Notes: generated by a model from the letters alone, not told the origin. DNA of 64,000 nucleotides from Branchiostoma lanceolatum (GCF_035083965.1 NC_089736.1:77001-141000), one strand, 5' to 3'; counted from the stretch's first letter, positions 23,701 to 33,760 are shown. Translations and numbers: made by a program.

Positions 23701-26700
23701 TTCCTCCTCTAAAGACTTACCATGTAGTATATTGTACAGTAAAGAGTTACCGTGTACCATGTACCATGTACAGTACCATGTACAGTACCATGTACCATGT
23801 ACCATGTACAGTACCATATACAGTACCATGTACCATGTACCATGTACAGTACCATGTACAGTACCATGTACCATGTACAGTACCATGCACAGTACCATGT
23901 ACAGTACCATGTACAGTACCATGTACCATGTACCATGTACAGTACCATGTACAGTACCATGTACCATGTACCATGTACAGTACCATGTACCATGTACAGT
24001 ACCAGTGTTGTCATGCTCCTCTAGCAAACCCAGTGTGACATGTATTGCCCTGGTGCATGCTGGGTGTGTTACATAGCCCTGGTGCATGCTGGGTATGTAT
24101 AGCTCCAGGAGAAGTCTGGACGTTTGTCCAATTGTTCTGGTTAATTGATTGATAAATAGATAGATGGATTGATTGATTAATTGCTAGATGGATGGATTGA
24201 TTGATTGATTGATATATTGCTTGCTTGTCTCCTGCCCAGAACACGAGCTGGCGCACGTGGAGCGCGCGGGGAAAGGCGGAACGTACCCCAGAAGATCCAC
24301 CATCATGACAAACCCGCACCACGATTATAGCGACGGTGAGTCTCCTTTTACCTCCCCAACTGAAGTCAGGTACCCATTTTTACACCTGGGGGTAATGAGA
24401 AAAGTTGTGTTGAGTGCTTTCCCCAGGGCACAACATCAGTGGCACGTCAGAAGATTCCAACCCAGGACTCCTGTACAATGCCACATGACTAACTGACTTG
24501 TCATTAACCAGTCACCTCACCTCGGCCGCTTCACAACTACCGGGATGACGAGCATTTGGCTTGTCTCACAAACATCCTGCCCCAGAACCTGTATAAAAGT
24601 GTTCTCTCTGCCCCAGAACCTGTATAACAGTGTTCTCTCTGCCCCAAAACCTGTATAACGGCGTGTTTGTGTTCCGCAGGGCGTAAAACATTCCCCAGAA
24701 CGAGAAGACCGCAGCCCAGCCCGACCTTGAGAAGACCGGTGGGCACGTTCAGCCCGAGGTCGGGCAGCGAGCGTTCCCTTAGCAACAGCAGCAGCAGCAG
24801 CGGGCTGGTCACGGACTCCGAGAGACGAGACTCCGACTACGACCTTGCCGTGCTGAGCCTACAGGACCTCAACCCGGCGAGGTGTAAGTCATGTAAGTTT
24901 TGCGCCCGCGACGCGCGCTGCAAACCTCACACCGTAACCATGGAAACCATGCAAGTCTTGTAACATGTAATGTGATGTCTCTCCCTCAGGAGACACAAGT
25001 GTGCCACAAGGATTATTGAAGTTTACCTTCCGTAGGCTGACTCAGTAGGGGAAATAAGTTTGTACTTTTCAGTTTGACTCTCTGATGGTAGTGGTCTGTC
25101 AGTAAAGTTTTTTTTCTGTATGATGAGTGTTGTGTAATGTCTGTTAGTAAAGACTCCCTAGGCCAATTTCACCTGCATCATGAGTGTCTGTAAGTCTTTG
25201 AATCTATAATCAATGATGTCTGTCAGTAGAGACCCCCTAGGTTATCTCCGCTGTGCATGATGAGTGTTGTTTATATTGCAGTAGTAAGGAGGGTTGATGG
25301 TAAGTCTGTCAGTAGAGACCCCCAAGGTTATCCCGGCTGTGTGTGATGAGTGTCGTTTTGTTACAGTAGTGGGGAGGGTTGATGGTAAGTCTGTCAGTAG
25401 AGACCCCCAAGGTTATCCCGGCTGTGTGTGATGAGTGTCGTTTTGTCGCAGTAGTGGGGAGGGTGATGGTAAGTCTGTCAGTAGTGACCCCCTAGTAGAA
25501 AACCCCCTAGGTTATCCCAGCTGTGTGTGTGATAAGTGTTGTTTTGTCGCAGTAGTGGGGAGGGTTGATGGTAAGTCTGTCAGTAGAGACCCCCTAGGCC
25601 GTGTGTGATGAGTGTTGTTTATATTGCAGTAGCGGCAAGGGATGCCGCCACAGTAGCTCTGATCAATGCGTACCAGAGAAAGCCGTGGATGTTGCTGGTA
25701 GCAAACCGAGGATCCGCCACATGTAGGAATTTCCCGTTGTGTTACTTTTGGTGGGAGAATGGGACTAACTACAGGTGATGGGAAAGGGTGAGGGGTCATG
25801 GACCAGCAGGGTGAAAGGTCGTAGCTATGGCGACTGCTCCTGTCATGTACTAACCCAACACCTTCCTTCCCAGTAGATGAGAGGACACAGCTGTGGTTGC
25901 TATGGGAATAGCCATGGTTGCTATGGGAACAGCTATGGTTGTCAAGGCAACAATAGTGTCAGAAATGTGAGTGCTGAGCCTATAGCAGGTCCGTAACTTT
26001 TTTCCTGTTTTTTTGCAGCGCCGCGAGCGCCGACGAACTGGCGTCAGGGCAAGCTGCTGGGGCAGGGCGCCTTCGGGCAGGTCTACCTCTGCTACGACGC
26101 CGACACCGGCCGCGAACTCGCGCTCAAGCAGGTCCACCTGGACCCCAAGAACGTCGAGGCCTCCAAGGTCAGTCCACACTCACTCACTCACTCACTTACT
26201 CACTCACACCGCTCAAGCAGGTCCACCTGGACCCCAAGAACGTCGAGGCCTCCAAGGTCACTCCACACTCACACAAAGCTGTTCTTTGTGTTTACAGCTG
26301 AAAGTAAAAGTTGTTTGTGTTTACAGCTGAAAGTAAAAGTTGTTTGTGTTTACAGCTGAAAGTAAAAGTTGTTTGTGTTTGCAGCAGGAAGTGAAAGTTG
26401 TTGTTGTTGTGTTTGCAGCAGGAAGTGAAAGTTGTTGTTTGTGTTTACAGCAGGAAGTGAAAGTTGTTGTTGTTTGTGTTTGCAGCAGGAAGTGAAAGTT
26501 GTTGTTTGTGTTTACAGCAGGAAGTGAAAGCTCTGGAGTGTGAGATCCAGCTGCTGAAGAACCTGCAGCACGAGAGGATAGTTCAGTACTACGGCTGCAT
26601 CCAGGACGAGAACAGGCTCTGCATCTTCATGGAGTACATGCCGGGGGTGAGTTATACACACACACACACGCACACACACGCTCACGCACACACACACACA

Positions 26701-29700
26701 TACACGCACTCACGCACACACACGCATACACGCACTCACACACAGAGAACAGGCTCTGCATCTTCATGGAGTACATGCCGGGGGTGAGTTATACACACAC
26801 ACACATACACGCTCACATACACGCTCACATACACGCACTCACGCACACGCACACAGAACAGGCTCTGCATCTTCATGGAGTACATGCCGGGGGTGAGTTA
26901 TACACACACACACACGCACACACACGCTCACGCACACACACACACATACACGCACTCACGCACACACGCTCACATACACACACACAGAGAACAGGCTCTG
27001 CATCTTCATGGAGTACATGCCGGGGGTGAGTTATACACACACTCACATACACTCACTCACGCACACACACTCACTCACATACACGCACTCACACACACGC
27101 ACACAGAACAGGCTCTGCATCTTCATGGAGTACATGCCGGGGGTGAGTTATACACACACACACATACACATACACGCACTCACTCACTCACGCACACACA
27201 CTCACGCACATACACGCACTCACTCACTCACATACACGCACTCACATACACACACACAGAGAACAGGCTCTGCATCTTCATGGAGTACATGCCGGGGGTG
27301 AGTTACACACACACACACGTGCACACACATACACGCACTCACACTCACACACAGAGAACAGGCTCTGCATCTTCATGGAGTACATGCCGGGGGTGAGTTA
27401 TACACACACACATACACGCACTCACTCACGCACTCACACACACTCACGCACACGCACGCACTCACTCACGCACTCACTCACTCAAGCACACACACTCACA
27501 CACGGAGAACAGGCTCTGCATCTTCATGGAGTACATGCCGGGGGTGAGTTATACACACACTCACATACACGCACTCACGCACACACACACGCTCACATAC
27601 ACGCACTCACGCACACACACACGCTCACATACACGCACTCACGCACACACACAGAGAACAGGCTCTGCATCTTCATGGAGTACATGCCGGGGGTGAGTCA
27701 CTAGCACACGTGCACACACACAAGTACATGCGGGGGGTGAGTCACTAGCACACGTGCACACACACAAGTACATGCCGGGGGTGAGTCACTAGCACACGTA
27801 CACACACACAAGTACATGCCAGGGTGAGTCACTAGCACACGTACACACACACAAGTACATGCCAGGGTGAGTCACTAGCACACGTACACACACACAAGTA
27901 CATGCCAGGGTGAGTCACTAGCACACGTACACACACACAAGTACATGCCTGGGTGAGTCACTAGCACACGTACACACACACAAGTACATGCCGGGGGTGA
28001 GTCACTAGCACACGTACACACACACAAGTACATGCCTGGGTGAGTCACTAGCACACGTACACACACACAAGTACATGCCAGGGTGAGTCCACCTGTACAC
28101 ACAAGTACATGCCTGGGTGAGTACAGAGCCTTCAGGGATGTCTCCACTTGTAAACATCCAGCTTCAATCTCTAACCCTGTAGGAGTTGTGTCGACATGTT
28201 CAATGTTTGTTTGTTCACATGCTTATTGTTTTTTCGTTTGTTTGTTCATTTGTTGCAGGGTTCCGTTAAGGACCAGATTCGGCAGTACGGCGCTCTTACG
28301 GAGAACGTCACACGGAAATACACGCGGCAGATTCTGGAGGGAATTCTCTATCTGCATAGCAACATGATCGTCCACAGGGATATCAAAGGTAAGCATGATA
28401 TCTGCATAGCAACGTGATATCTGCATAGCAACATGATCGTCCACAGGGATATCAAAGGTAAGTATGATATCTACATAGCAACGTGATATCTGCATAGCAA
28501 CGTGATCGTCCACAGGGATATCAAAGGTAAGCATGATATCTGCATGGCAACATGATATCTGCATAGCAACATGATCGTCCACAGGGATATCAAAGGTAAG
28601 CATGATATCTGCATAGCAACATGATATCTGCATAGCAACATGATCGTCCACAGGGATATGAAAGGTAAACATGATATCTGCATAGCAACATGATATCTGC
28701 ATAGCAACATGATCGTCCACAGGGATATCAAAGGTAAACATGATATCTGCATAGCAACGTGATATCTGCATGGCAACATGATCGTCCACAGGGATATCAA
28801 AGGTAAACATGATATCTGCATAGCAACGTGATATCTGCTTGGCAAGATGAATTCACACATAGACCCACCCATGGACACAACCATACGAAGCCCCGGACCC
28901 ATGTGACCAAACCCATGAACCCACCCAGGTGAACCCACCCAGGTGGACCCACCCATGTGAACCCACCCAGGTGGACCCACCCCTGACATGTCCCTCCTCG
29001 TCCCCAGGTGCAAATATATTGAGGGACTCCTCAGGAAACGTGAAGCTGGGGGATTTCGGGGCCTCGAAGCGGATCCAGACGATCTGCAGCGCCACCGGAA
29101 TGCGCACGGTCACCGGGACGCCATATTGGATGAGCCCAGAGGTCATCAATGGGGAAGGTTACGGCAGAAAAGCTGATATATGGTAAGTCTTCAGGTGTTA
29201 TATGTAAGTCTTCAGGAGTCTTGGCATGTAGGATGTAGTTAAGGTGTTTATTAATTGCTGACTGGTCGGTACTTGTAGCATTCTTATTTTGAAGTGGGCC
29301 GGCTGCCATAAACTATCACTTCATGTGCTTGGCAGGATTGTTGTTAACCCGATATTTTACCTGCCATATGTTCCTGGAGTATAGGTTGTACAGTTGTCAG
29401 GTTGTACAGTTGTCAGGTTGTACAGTTGTCAGGTTGTACAGTTATGTTGATAACCCGGGATATTTCGACTATGTTGTAAGGTTGTATGGCTGTGTTGTTA
29501 ACCCGGGATATTTCTGCCATTCCAGGTCTATAGGTTGCACAGTTGCCAGGTTGCACAGCTAACCTGATATTTCCGTGTTGTTCCAGGTCTATAGGTTGTA
29601 CAGTTAGTAACCTGCTATGTGTCTGCCCTTCCAGGTCTATAGGTTGTACAGTTGTTAACCTGCTATGTTTCTGCCCTTCCAGGTCTATAGGTTGTACAGT

Positions 29701-30306
29701 TGTGTTGTTAACGTGATGTCTCCCTGTATTTCCAGGTCTATAGGTTGTACAGTTGCCAGGTTGCACAGCTAACCTGATATTTCCGTGTTGTTCCAGGTTT
29801 ATAGGTTGTACAGTTGTGTTGTTAACGTGATGTCTCCCTGTATTTCCAGGTCTATAGGTTGTACAGTTGCCAGGTTGCACAGCTAACCTGATATTTCCGT
29901 GTTGTTCCAGGTTTATAGGTTGTACAGTTGTGTTGTTAACGTGATGTCTCCCTGTATTTCCAGGTCTATAGGTTGTACAGTTGCCAGGTTGCACAGCTAA
30001 CCTGATATTTCCGTGTTGTTCCAGGTTTATAGGTTGTACAGTTGTGTTGTTAACATTATGTCTCCCTGTATTTCCAGGTCTATAGGTTGTACAGTTGTGG
30101 AGATGCTGACAGAGAAGCCCCCGTGGTTCGACTACGAGCCCATGGCAGCCATTTTCAAGATCGCCACGCAGCCCACCATTCCCAAGCTGCCGGCCGGCGT
30201 CTCCGACTGCGCACACGACTTTCTCAGGATCATCTTCCAGAAAGACCACAGACAGAGGGCTTCGGCCCAAGAACTCTTAGAGCACTCCTTTGTCTTCAAC
30301 TACTGA
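17375..30306 (+). CDS. MAP3K2/3: MAP3K2/3 (MEKK2/3) serine/threonine kinase
   Basis: Coding exons: 17375-17378, 17757-17898, 18185-18284, 18549-18725, 18931-18951, 19471-19791, 20292-20477, 20963-21030, 21451-21527, 24240-24335, 24680-24883, 26019-26167, 26521-26646, 28259-28388, 29008-29182 and 30078-30306. All phases agree and the sum is 2205 nt, about 734 residues. An N-terminal PB1 domain runs from about residue 38 to 125 ([13 protein letters not shown] onward). The linker keeps [21 protein letters not shown] and GRKTFPR blocks typical of MEKK2/3. The kinase domain begins near residue 470 with [13 protein letters not shown] and the lysine in ALKQV, then HRDIKGANIL, DFGASK and GTPYWMSPE, and ends at TGA. 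Vertebrate homologues phosphorylate MKK5 and other MAP2Ks, binding MKK5 through PB1. Oddities: an extra acidic exon (19471-19791) with DTSSVKE repeats, a 21-nt microexon, and tandem arrays at about ten splice junctions, listed separately. Confidence 0.96.
18365..18580 (+). repeat. Acceptor-junction array before MAP3K2/3 exon 4
   Basis: Three upstream diverged copies of the unit (TTTAACCTCTAACCCATGAC, TTGCAG, then exon start ATTTCCATTCCGATCCTG) precede the real acceptor at 18548. Exon-like starts are near 18372, 18430 and 18485. A single downstream copy of exon 4 sequence (CCTGGGTCGCC...GGGACCGCCCC) lies at about 18765-18800. Confidence 0.8.
20439..20880 (+). repeat. 39-bp donor-junction array after MAP3K2/3 exon 7, frame kept open
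   Basis: Eleven units of exon end plus donor, exact 39-bp period. Donor positions are 20478 + 39n. Eight keep GAG|GTAAGA (20478, 20556, 20634, 20673, 20712, 20751, 20790, 20829). Three have G-to-A changes giving GAGATAAG (20517, 20595, 20868). Read through, each unit encodes 13 residues of the form [13 protein letters not shown] without a stop. Confidence 0.95.
21025..21240 (+). repeat. About 40-bp donor-junction array after MAP3K2/3 exon 8
   Basis: Six copies of GACTAAG|GTACGG followed by a G-rich stretch. One copy is GACTAAGGCACGG (donor lost). Confidence 0.9.
21650..22815. repeat. 32-38-bp intronic minisatellite, about 35 units
   Basis: The unit GTACAGAACTGATGTTGTAA plus CTCTGTGTGAAG, with variable GT dinucleotides, fills intron 9. 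It is not at a junction, though each unit holds a donor-like GAAG|GTACAG. The long minus-strand frame through it is a repeat artefact. Confidence 0.93.
23740..24003. repeat. GTACCAT/GTACAGTACCAT short tandem repeat
   Basis: About 260 bp of CATGTACCATGTACAGTAC permutations in intron 9, dense in GTAC and CATG palindromes and able to fold on itself. Confidence 0.9.
24130..24225. repeat. GATT/GATG tetranucleotide microsatellite
   Basis: Imperfect GATT, GATA and GATG tetramers shortly before MAP3K2/3 exon 10. Confidence 0.85.
24558..24665. repeat. 30-bp repeat, 3 units, before MAP3K2/3 exon 11
   Basis: The unit CTGCCCCAGAACCTGTATAA plus CAGTGTTCTCT occurs three times. Each contains a CCCCAG|A acceptor-like site about 30-100 bp ahead of the real acceptor at 24679. 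Confidence 0.75.
25110..25660 (+). repeat. About 85-bp intronic array with a reiterated 17-18-nt microexon candidate
   Basis: Units of about 85-100 bp each contain an acceptor (TTGCAG, TACAG or CGCAG), the segment TAGTGGGGAGGGTTGATG, and a consensus donor GTAAGT. Candidate microexons are 25282-25299, 25367-25384, 25452-25468 (17 nt, frame-breaking) and 25553-25570. An acceptor alone recurs at 25629. In phase 1, as required between exons 11 and 12, an 18-nt copy would insert LVGRVD and leave the rest of the frame unchanged. Confidence 0.75.
25630..25774 (+). other. Open segment after the last microexon-array acceptor
   Basis: From TTGCAG at 25629 the phase-1 frame stays open for about 48 codons ([18 protein letters not shown] onward), up to a TACAG|GTGATG donor. 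Its length (145 nt) would shift the frame of exon 12, so it is not a simple cassette. Confidence 0.2.
25894..25951. promoter_or_regulatory. Cluster of RFX X-box-like motifs in a MAP3K2/3 intron
   Basis: GGTTGCTATGGGAATAGCC, GGTTGCTATGGGAAC and GGTTGTCAAGGCAAC follow one another. All resemble the RFX X-box GTTGCCATGGCAAC. Function is not shown. Confidence 0.4.
26112..26272 (+). repeat. Duplication of the MAP3K2/3 exon 12 donor junction
   Basis: The last 47 bp of exon 12 plus donor (GCCTCCAAG|GTCAGT) recur at about 26209-26272 with GTCACT as the second donor, separated by an ACTC microsatellite. Confidence 0.85.
26285..26525 (+). repeat. Acceptor-junction array before MAP3K2/3 exon 13, 8 acceptors
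   Basis: Units of 29-35 bp contain TTTGTGTTTACAG or TTTGCAGCAG followed by exon-like GAAGTGAAAG. The last is the real junction. The five 3'-most carry a CAGCAG tandem acceptor; use of the second AG (exon start 26521) matches the vertebrate SKEV junction. Confidence 0.9.
26608..27692 (+). repeat. Donor-junction array after MAP3K2/3 exon 13, 9 units
   Basis: About 39 bp of exon end (GAACAGGCTCTGCATCTTCA through ATGCCGGGG) plus GTGAGT and a CA-rich spacer recur. Donors are at 26647, 26784, 26893, 27026, 27143, 27298, 27393, 27544 and 27693. Exon copies are essentially identical; the spacers vary from about 55 to 115 bp. Confidence 0.94.
27693..28125 (+). repeat. 42-44-bp secondary donor array in intron 13
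   Basis: About ten units of GTGAGTCACTAGCACACGTA, a CA run and AAGTACATGCC(G/A)GG continue the previous array with a shortened exon piece (15 bp) and a GTGAGT donor in each. Confidence 0.92.
28345..28850 (+). repeat. 69-bp donor-junction array after MAP3K2/3 exon 14, 7 donors
   Basis: Donors at 28389, 28458, 28527, 28596, 28665, 28734 and 28803 are exactly 69 bp apart. Each unit carries the exon end encoding MIVHRDIK and the donor AAAG|GTAAGC/T or GTAAAC. A stop codon lies just inside each intronic part. Confidence 0.95.
28860..28990. repeat. About 15-bp minisatellite before MAP3K2/3 exon 15
   Basis: Repeats of GACCCACCCAGGTGAACCCA lie immediately upstream of the acceptor at 29007. Confidence 0.8.
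29375..30095 (+). repeat. Acceptor-junction array before MAP3K2/3 exon 16, 11 acceptors
   Basis: Exon-like starts (CCAG|GTCTATAGGTTGTACAG) occur at 29526, 29587, 29635, 29683, 29736, 29797, 29850, 29911, 29964, 30025 and 30078, the last being real. Alternating spacings of 61 and 53 bp give a higher-order 114-bp unit. Confidence 0.94.
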
Positions 30307-30329
30307 CCTGTGTGATGTCATGTCATGGG

Positions 30330-30420
30330 GTCGTCATGTGCTGCCCATGTGGCTGTCATGTGCTGCCCATGTGGCTGTCATGTGCTGCCCATGTGACCGT
30401 CATGTGATGCCCACATGGGT
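30330..30420. repeat. About 22-bp repeat in the MAP3K2/3 3' UTR
   Basis: GTCATGTGCTGCCCATGTGG repeats about four times just after the stop codon. Confidence 0.85.
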
Positions 30421-30954
30421 GAGTCGGAGGCCTGTTCCATGCCTGTGTGTTGCGGGGTGGAACCGACCTCAGACTCAACTGGCACACAAGAGTAGAGCAG
30501 CCAGTTTAGAAGATGAGACCAAATTGTCTGTTGCGATAGTTTTTCTAGATCAGGGGCCATGCACTTCTAACAGCAAATTAGTATTTGTTCTGTGCTCGGT
30601 TGGTCCCTAAGAAGTGAGGTTCCAGTACATAATTCTTTGGACTACCTGTATATTTATTTGTGCATTTCATTGCCATGCAGAGGTTTTTAATCAAAGCGAA
30701 TATGTTGGTTTTATGAGAGTAAATTATTGATGATACTTCCATCTTGTGGCCCTTGAGAGCAGTTTGTAAATGTTGTGAGAGAAAGGAAGAGGTCACCCAG
30801 GGGTCACCCTTATCCCGTCTGACTTGGGACGGGGAAAATCAAACTATCCAAGTCTGAAACATGGTCCTCAAAACAGTCTGGTTTTCTTGAGCATTCACTG
30901 AATTGAAATATGCCGCTCCTAGGGGTCAGTGTCAAAACTTACATGTTTATGGGT

Positions 30955-31165
30955 TTGAAGGTCGCCCCCCTCCCTCCTTCTTGTGTATCAGTTCTGTATG
31001 TTTTGTATAGACAGGCTGAAGGTCGCCCCCTCCCTCTGCTGATGTATCAGTTCTGTATGTTTGGTACAGACAGGCTGAAGGTCGCCCCCCTCCCCCTGCT
31101 GATGTATCAGTTCTGTATGTTTGATACAGACAGGGTCAGGCTGAAGGTCGCCCCCCCACCCCCCC
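30955..31165. repeat. About 60-bp repeat in the MAP3K2/3 3' flank, 3-4 units
   Basis: Units contain GAAGGTCGCCCCCTCCCTC and GTATCAGTTCTGTATGTTT. Confidence 0.85.
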
Positions 31166-31269
31166 TCCTGTAGTAATAGTAGTTGGAAGGTCAGATGATC
31201 TCGACGTCTTGGCCAACAGGCTGTACCATTTGCTCCGTTGGGAGGGGGTATGAGCTGATGTGATCATCA

Positions 31270-31275
31270 AATAAA
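31270..31275 (+). terminator. Candidate polyadenylation signal for MAP3K2/3
   Basis: AATAAA about 960 bp after the stop codon. Another AATAAA at 34173-34178 is a possible distal site. Confidence 0.45.
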
Positions 31276-31574
31276 GAAAAGGCTGTAAAATCCCATCCCT
31301 ATATCTTGTTGGAATGACCCAAGTTTGACAGTCTCTCTTCAGGGAATGCTGGGAAAGTTAGTCCATAGAAAAAAGAGAATATTTATGGAAATGTTATTTA
31401 ATTGGGTGCCACAAAATCTAAACAGCAAAAGGCCTTGGAAACTACGAGGGCTTGAGGAGAACTGATTTAGCCATTTTTGTATGATAAGGAGTGAGATTTG
31501 TACCCTCAGTTGTGTATAGGATGTATCATACGTTATTCCCAAGGTCTGTGAGGAAACTGGTGTAGTGATGTCCA

Positions 31575-31765
31575 TGTGCAATGTTCCCATTGGCTGTGTC
31601 CGATAGAGACATGGCCTCTGATTGGCTGTGTCTGAATGATAGGTGGTCTCTGATTGGCTGTGTCTGACTGATACATGGCCTCTGATTGGCTGTGTCTGAT
31701 ACATGGCCTCTGATTGGTATGTGGCCTCTGATTGGCTGCGCCTGACCAACGCATGGCCTCTGATA
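31575..31765. repeat. About 30-bp repeat with a CCAAT box in each unit
   Basis: Units of CATGGCCTCTGATTGGCTGT occur about six to seven times, each with an inverted CCAAT box (ATTGG). Confidence 0.8.
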
Positions 31766-32214
31766 CAGTAAGGCAGATGTACCATATATGGGGGGAGGGG
31801 GAACCCGGCTGCTGGCTGTGTATGATAGTGTTCTGTAAAATAAGATGTGTTCAAATCAACCTACAAGCTGACTTGTGGGTGCCACAGAAGAAGTCCAAAA
31901 CATTTCTTGACTCGACAGTCGAGAATCTGCGGAGAAAAAGTCCTCTACAAAGTTTTGTTTCGGTCCTGCAGCTTACTCGGAGGCCTTGTGTTCCGTTGGC
32001 ATGTTGGATGATTCCAAGGTTATCTGTGGAAACTTGAGACGTTGCAGAATCCAGCCCTTCTGTGCCATTGGCTTCAGCAGAGGTCCTCTTCCAAACTTAT
32101 GCCAAATCCCGCGGCGTAACTTCCCTCTGCCCACAGCGAAGCCGACCAGCTGTCAGTATTTAATCATCCCGGTTCCTTATTGTACAGATCAAACTTGGCT
32201 ATCCCCAGGTTTTC
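31766..32214. other. Downstream flank, no gene seen
   Basis: Open frames at 31732-32037 and 31986-32378 are not recognised and lack splice support. Confidence 0.35.
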
Positions 32215-32430
32215 ACAGCTACCGCTTTCAGCGGGTACCGCTTTCAGAAGGTACCACTTTCAGTAGGTACAGCTTTCAGCGGGTACCGCTTTCAGCTGGT
32301 ACCACTTTCAGCTGGTACCGCTTTCAGCGGGTACCGCTTTCAGCGGGTACCACTTTCAGCGGGTACCGCTTTCAGTAGGTACTGCTTTCAGCGGGTACCG
32401 CTTTCAGCTGGTACCCCTTTCAGTAGGTCC
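32215..32430. repeat. 16-bp minisatellite (TACCGCTTTCAGCGGG), about 13 units
   Basis: Tandem 16-mers differ mainly at the AGCGGG/AGCTGG/AGTAGG position. Confidence 0.9.
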
Positions 32431-33534
32431 CTATGACCTTGAGCACCCTTTGTACCTGCGTTAGGCGACGCCACTTTGATTTGTTGGTTCTCAGATTTTG
32501 AAAAAATGATTTACTTTGTGAAATCCGCCGGAAACCCAGCCTGAAGTTCAGGTTTGTACCTCCGGCACTCCGGTTTTATGGAGCAAATTCATCCATACTC
32601 AAGTTTCGCTCTCTGCCCCTCCCCCTTGAAAAGTCAGAGAACCAAGGAAATAAGTTGGTGTGGCCCAAGGGGTCGAAGGATGCTAGACGTTTGTACCTAT
32701 GTTAGGGGTCGAAGGTCGCTGAAGGTTTGAACCTATGTCAGAGGTCAAAGGTTGCTGGAAGTTTGTACCTATGTTCTAGCAGTTGCAGAGGATTTCAGAC
32801 AGCTCATGCAGGACTTTGGAGACCAGCGAAATTTACAGTTATTATGTTCTGGAGAACAGACTGTTCCTGAGTTTCCCTCTTTTATTCAAAACTATTCAAA
32901 TCAGTGTTAAAACCCAGAGACTGTTCCTTGTGATACTTTTTATTGTGCCTTTGGCATGTTTACCGCAAAGTTATGGCTTCTGTGCCACGGTGCCAAAACC
33001 AGCAACGTGTGTGCAGATATGATATTTCGCCAGACCCAAGTTACAGATCTGTCCACAGAGTTTGGAACCTGCACAGTCCGTATGAAGCCTCCCCTCCAGG
33101 CTGTCTGGGAACCTCTGCGCTGCCCACATATTTATCTTCCTCAGAGATACTTTCAACTGTTTCCGATTTAAGAGATATCCGAGATCGAAGCCTGCAACGA
33201 AGCATTGCGAACCATCCATGTTAGATGAGAGATCCGTGCACAGTTTTATTTGTGATGTTACATACATTATTATACTATACCTGCATAAATATGTAAATAT
33301 TGGCGTTTATATGAAAGATGCAGCAAAGGATAGCAAATTGCGGGGCCTTTTTTTGTCAGAAAATTGGAATGTAGGAATATAATCTTTGTGCAAGTTCTCT
33401 TGTGTCTCCTGTGTAATGTTGGAAGTACTTTTTATGGCTATTATTGTGAATGAATCCTGGACAGCTATCAGACTACAGCATAATTATGTAAGTAACGACA
33501 AATTAGATAGCCGGGTTGGCTGGAGCCACACCAC
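32431..33534. other. Downstream flank with a diverged repeat, no gene seen
   Basis: About three units of TTTGTACCTATGTTAGGGGT plus CGAAGG occur at 32690-32775. The rest shows no gene. Confidence 0.4.
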
Positions 33535-33760
33535 TGCGCTGTGCACCTTACCTGTACGCCTCAAATTACCTGTGTACCTTACCTGTACGCCTCAACTTAC
33601 CTGTGTACCTTACCTGTACGCCTCAACTTACCTGTGTACCTTACCTGTACGCCTCAACTTACCTGTGTACCTTACCTGTACGCCTCAACTTACCTGTGTA
33701 CCTTACCATGCCTGTATCCCTTACCTGTATGCCTTACCTTACGTATATACCTTACCTGAC
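33535..33760. repeat. About 37-bp minisatellite, 5-6 units
   Basis: The unit TACCTGTACGCCTCAACTTA plus CCTGTGTACCT degrades towards its 3' side. Confidence 0.88.

Noticed and set aside
29413..30270. 285-codon minus-strand frame
   Set aside because: Antisense of the acceptor array and last exon of MAP3K2/3.
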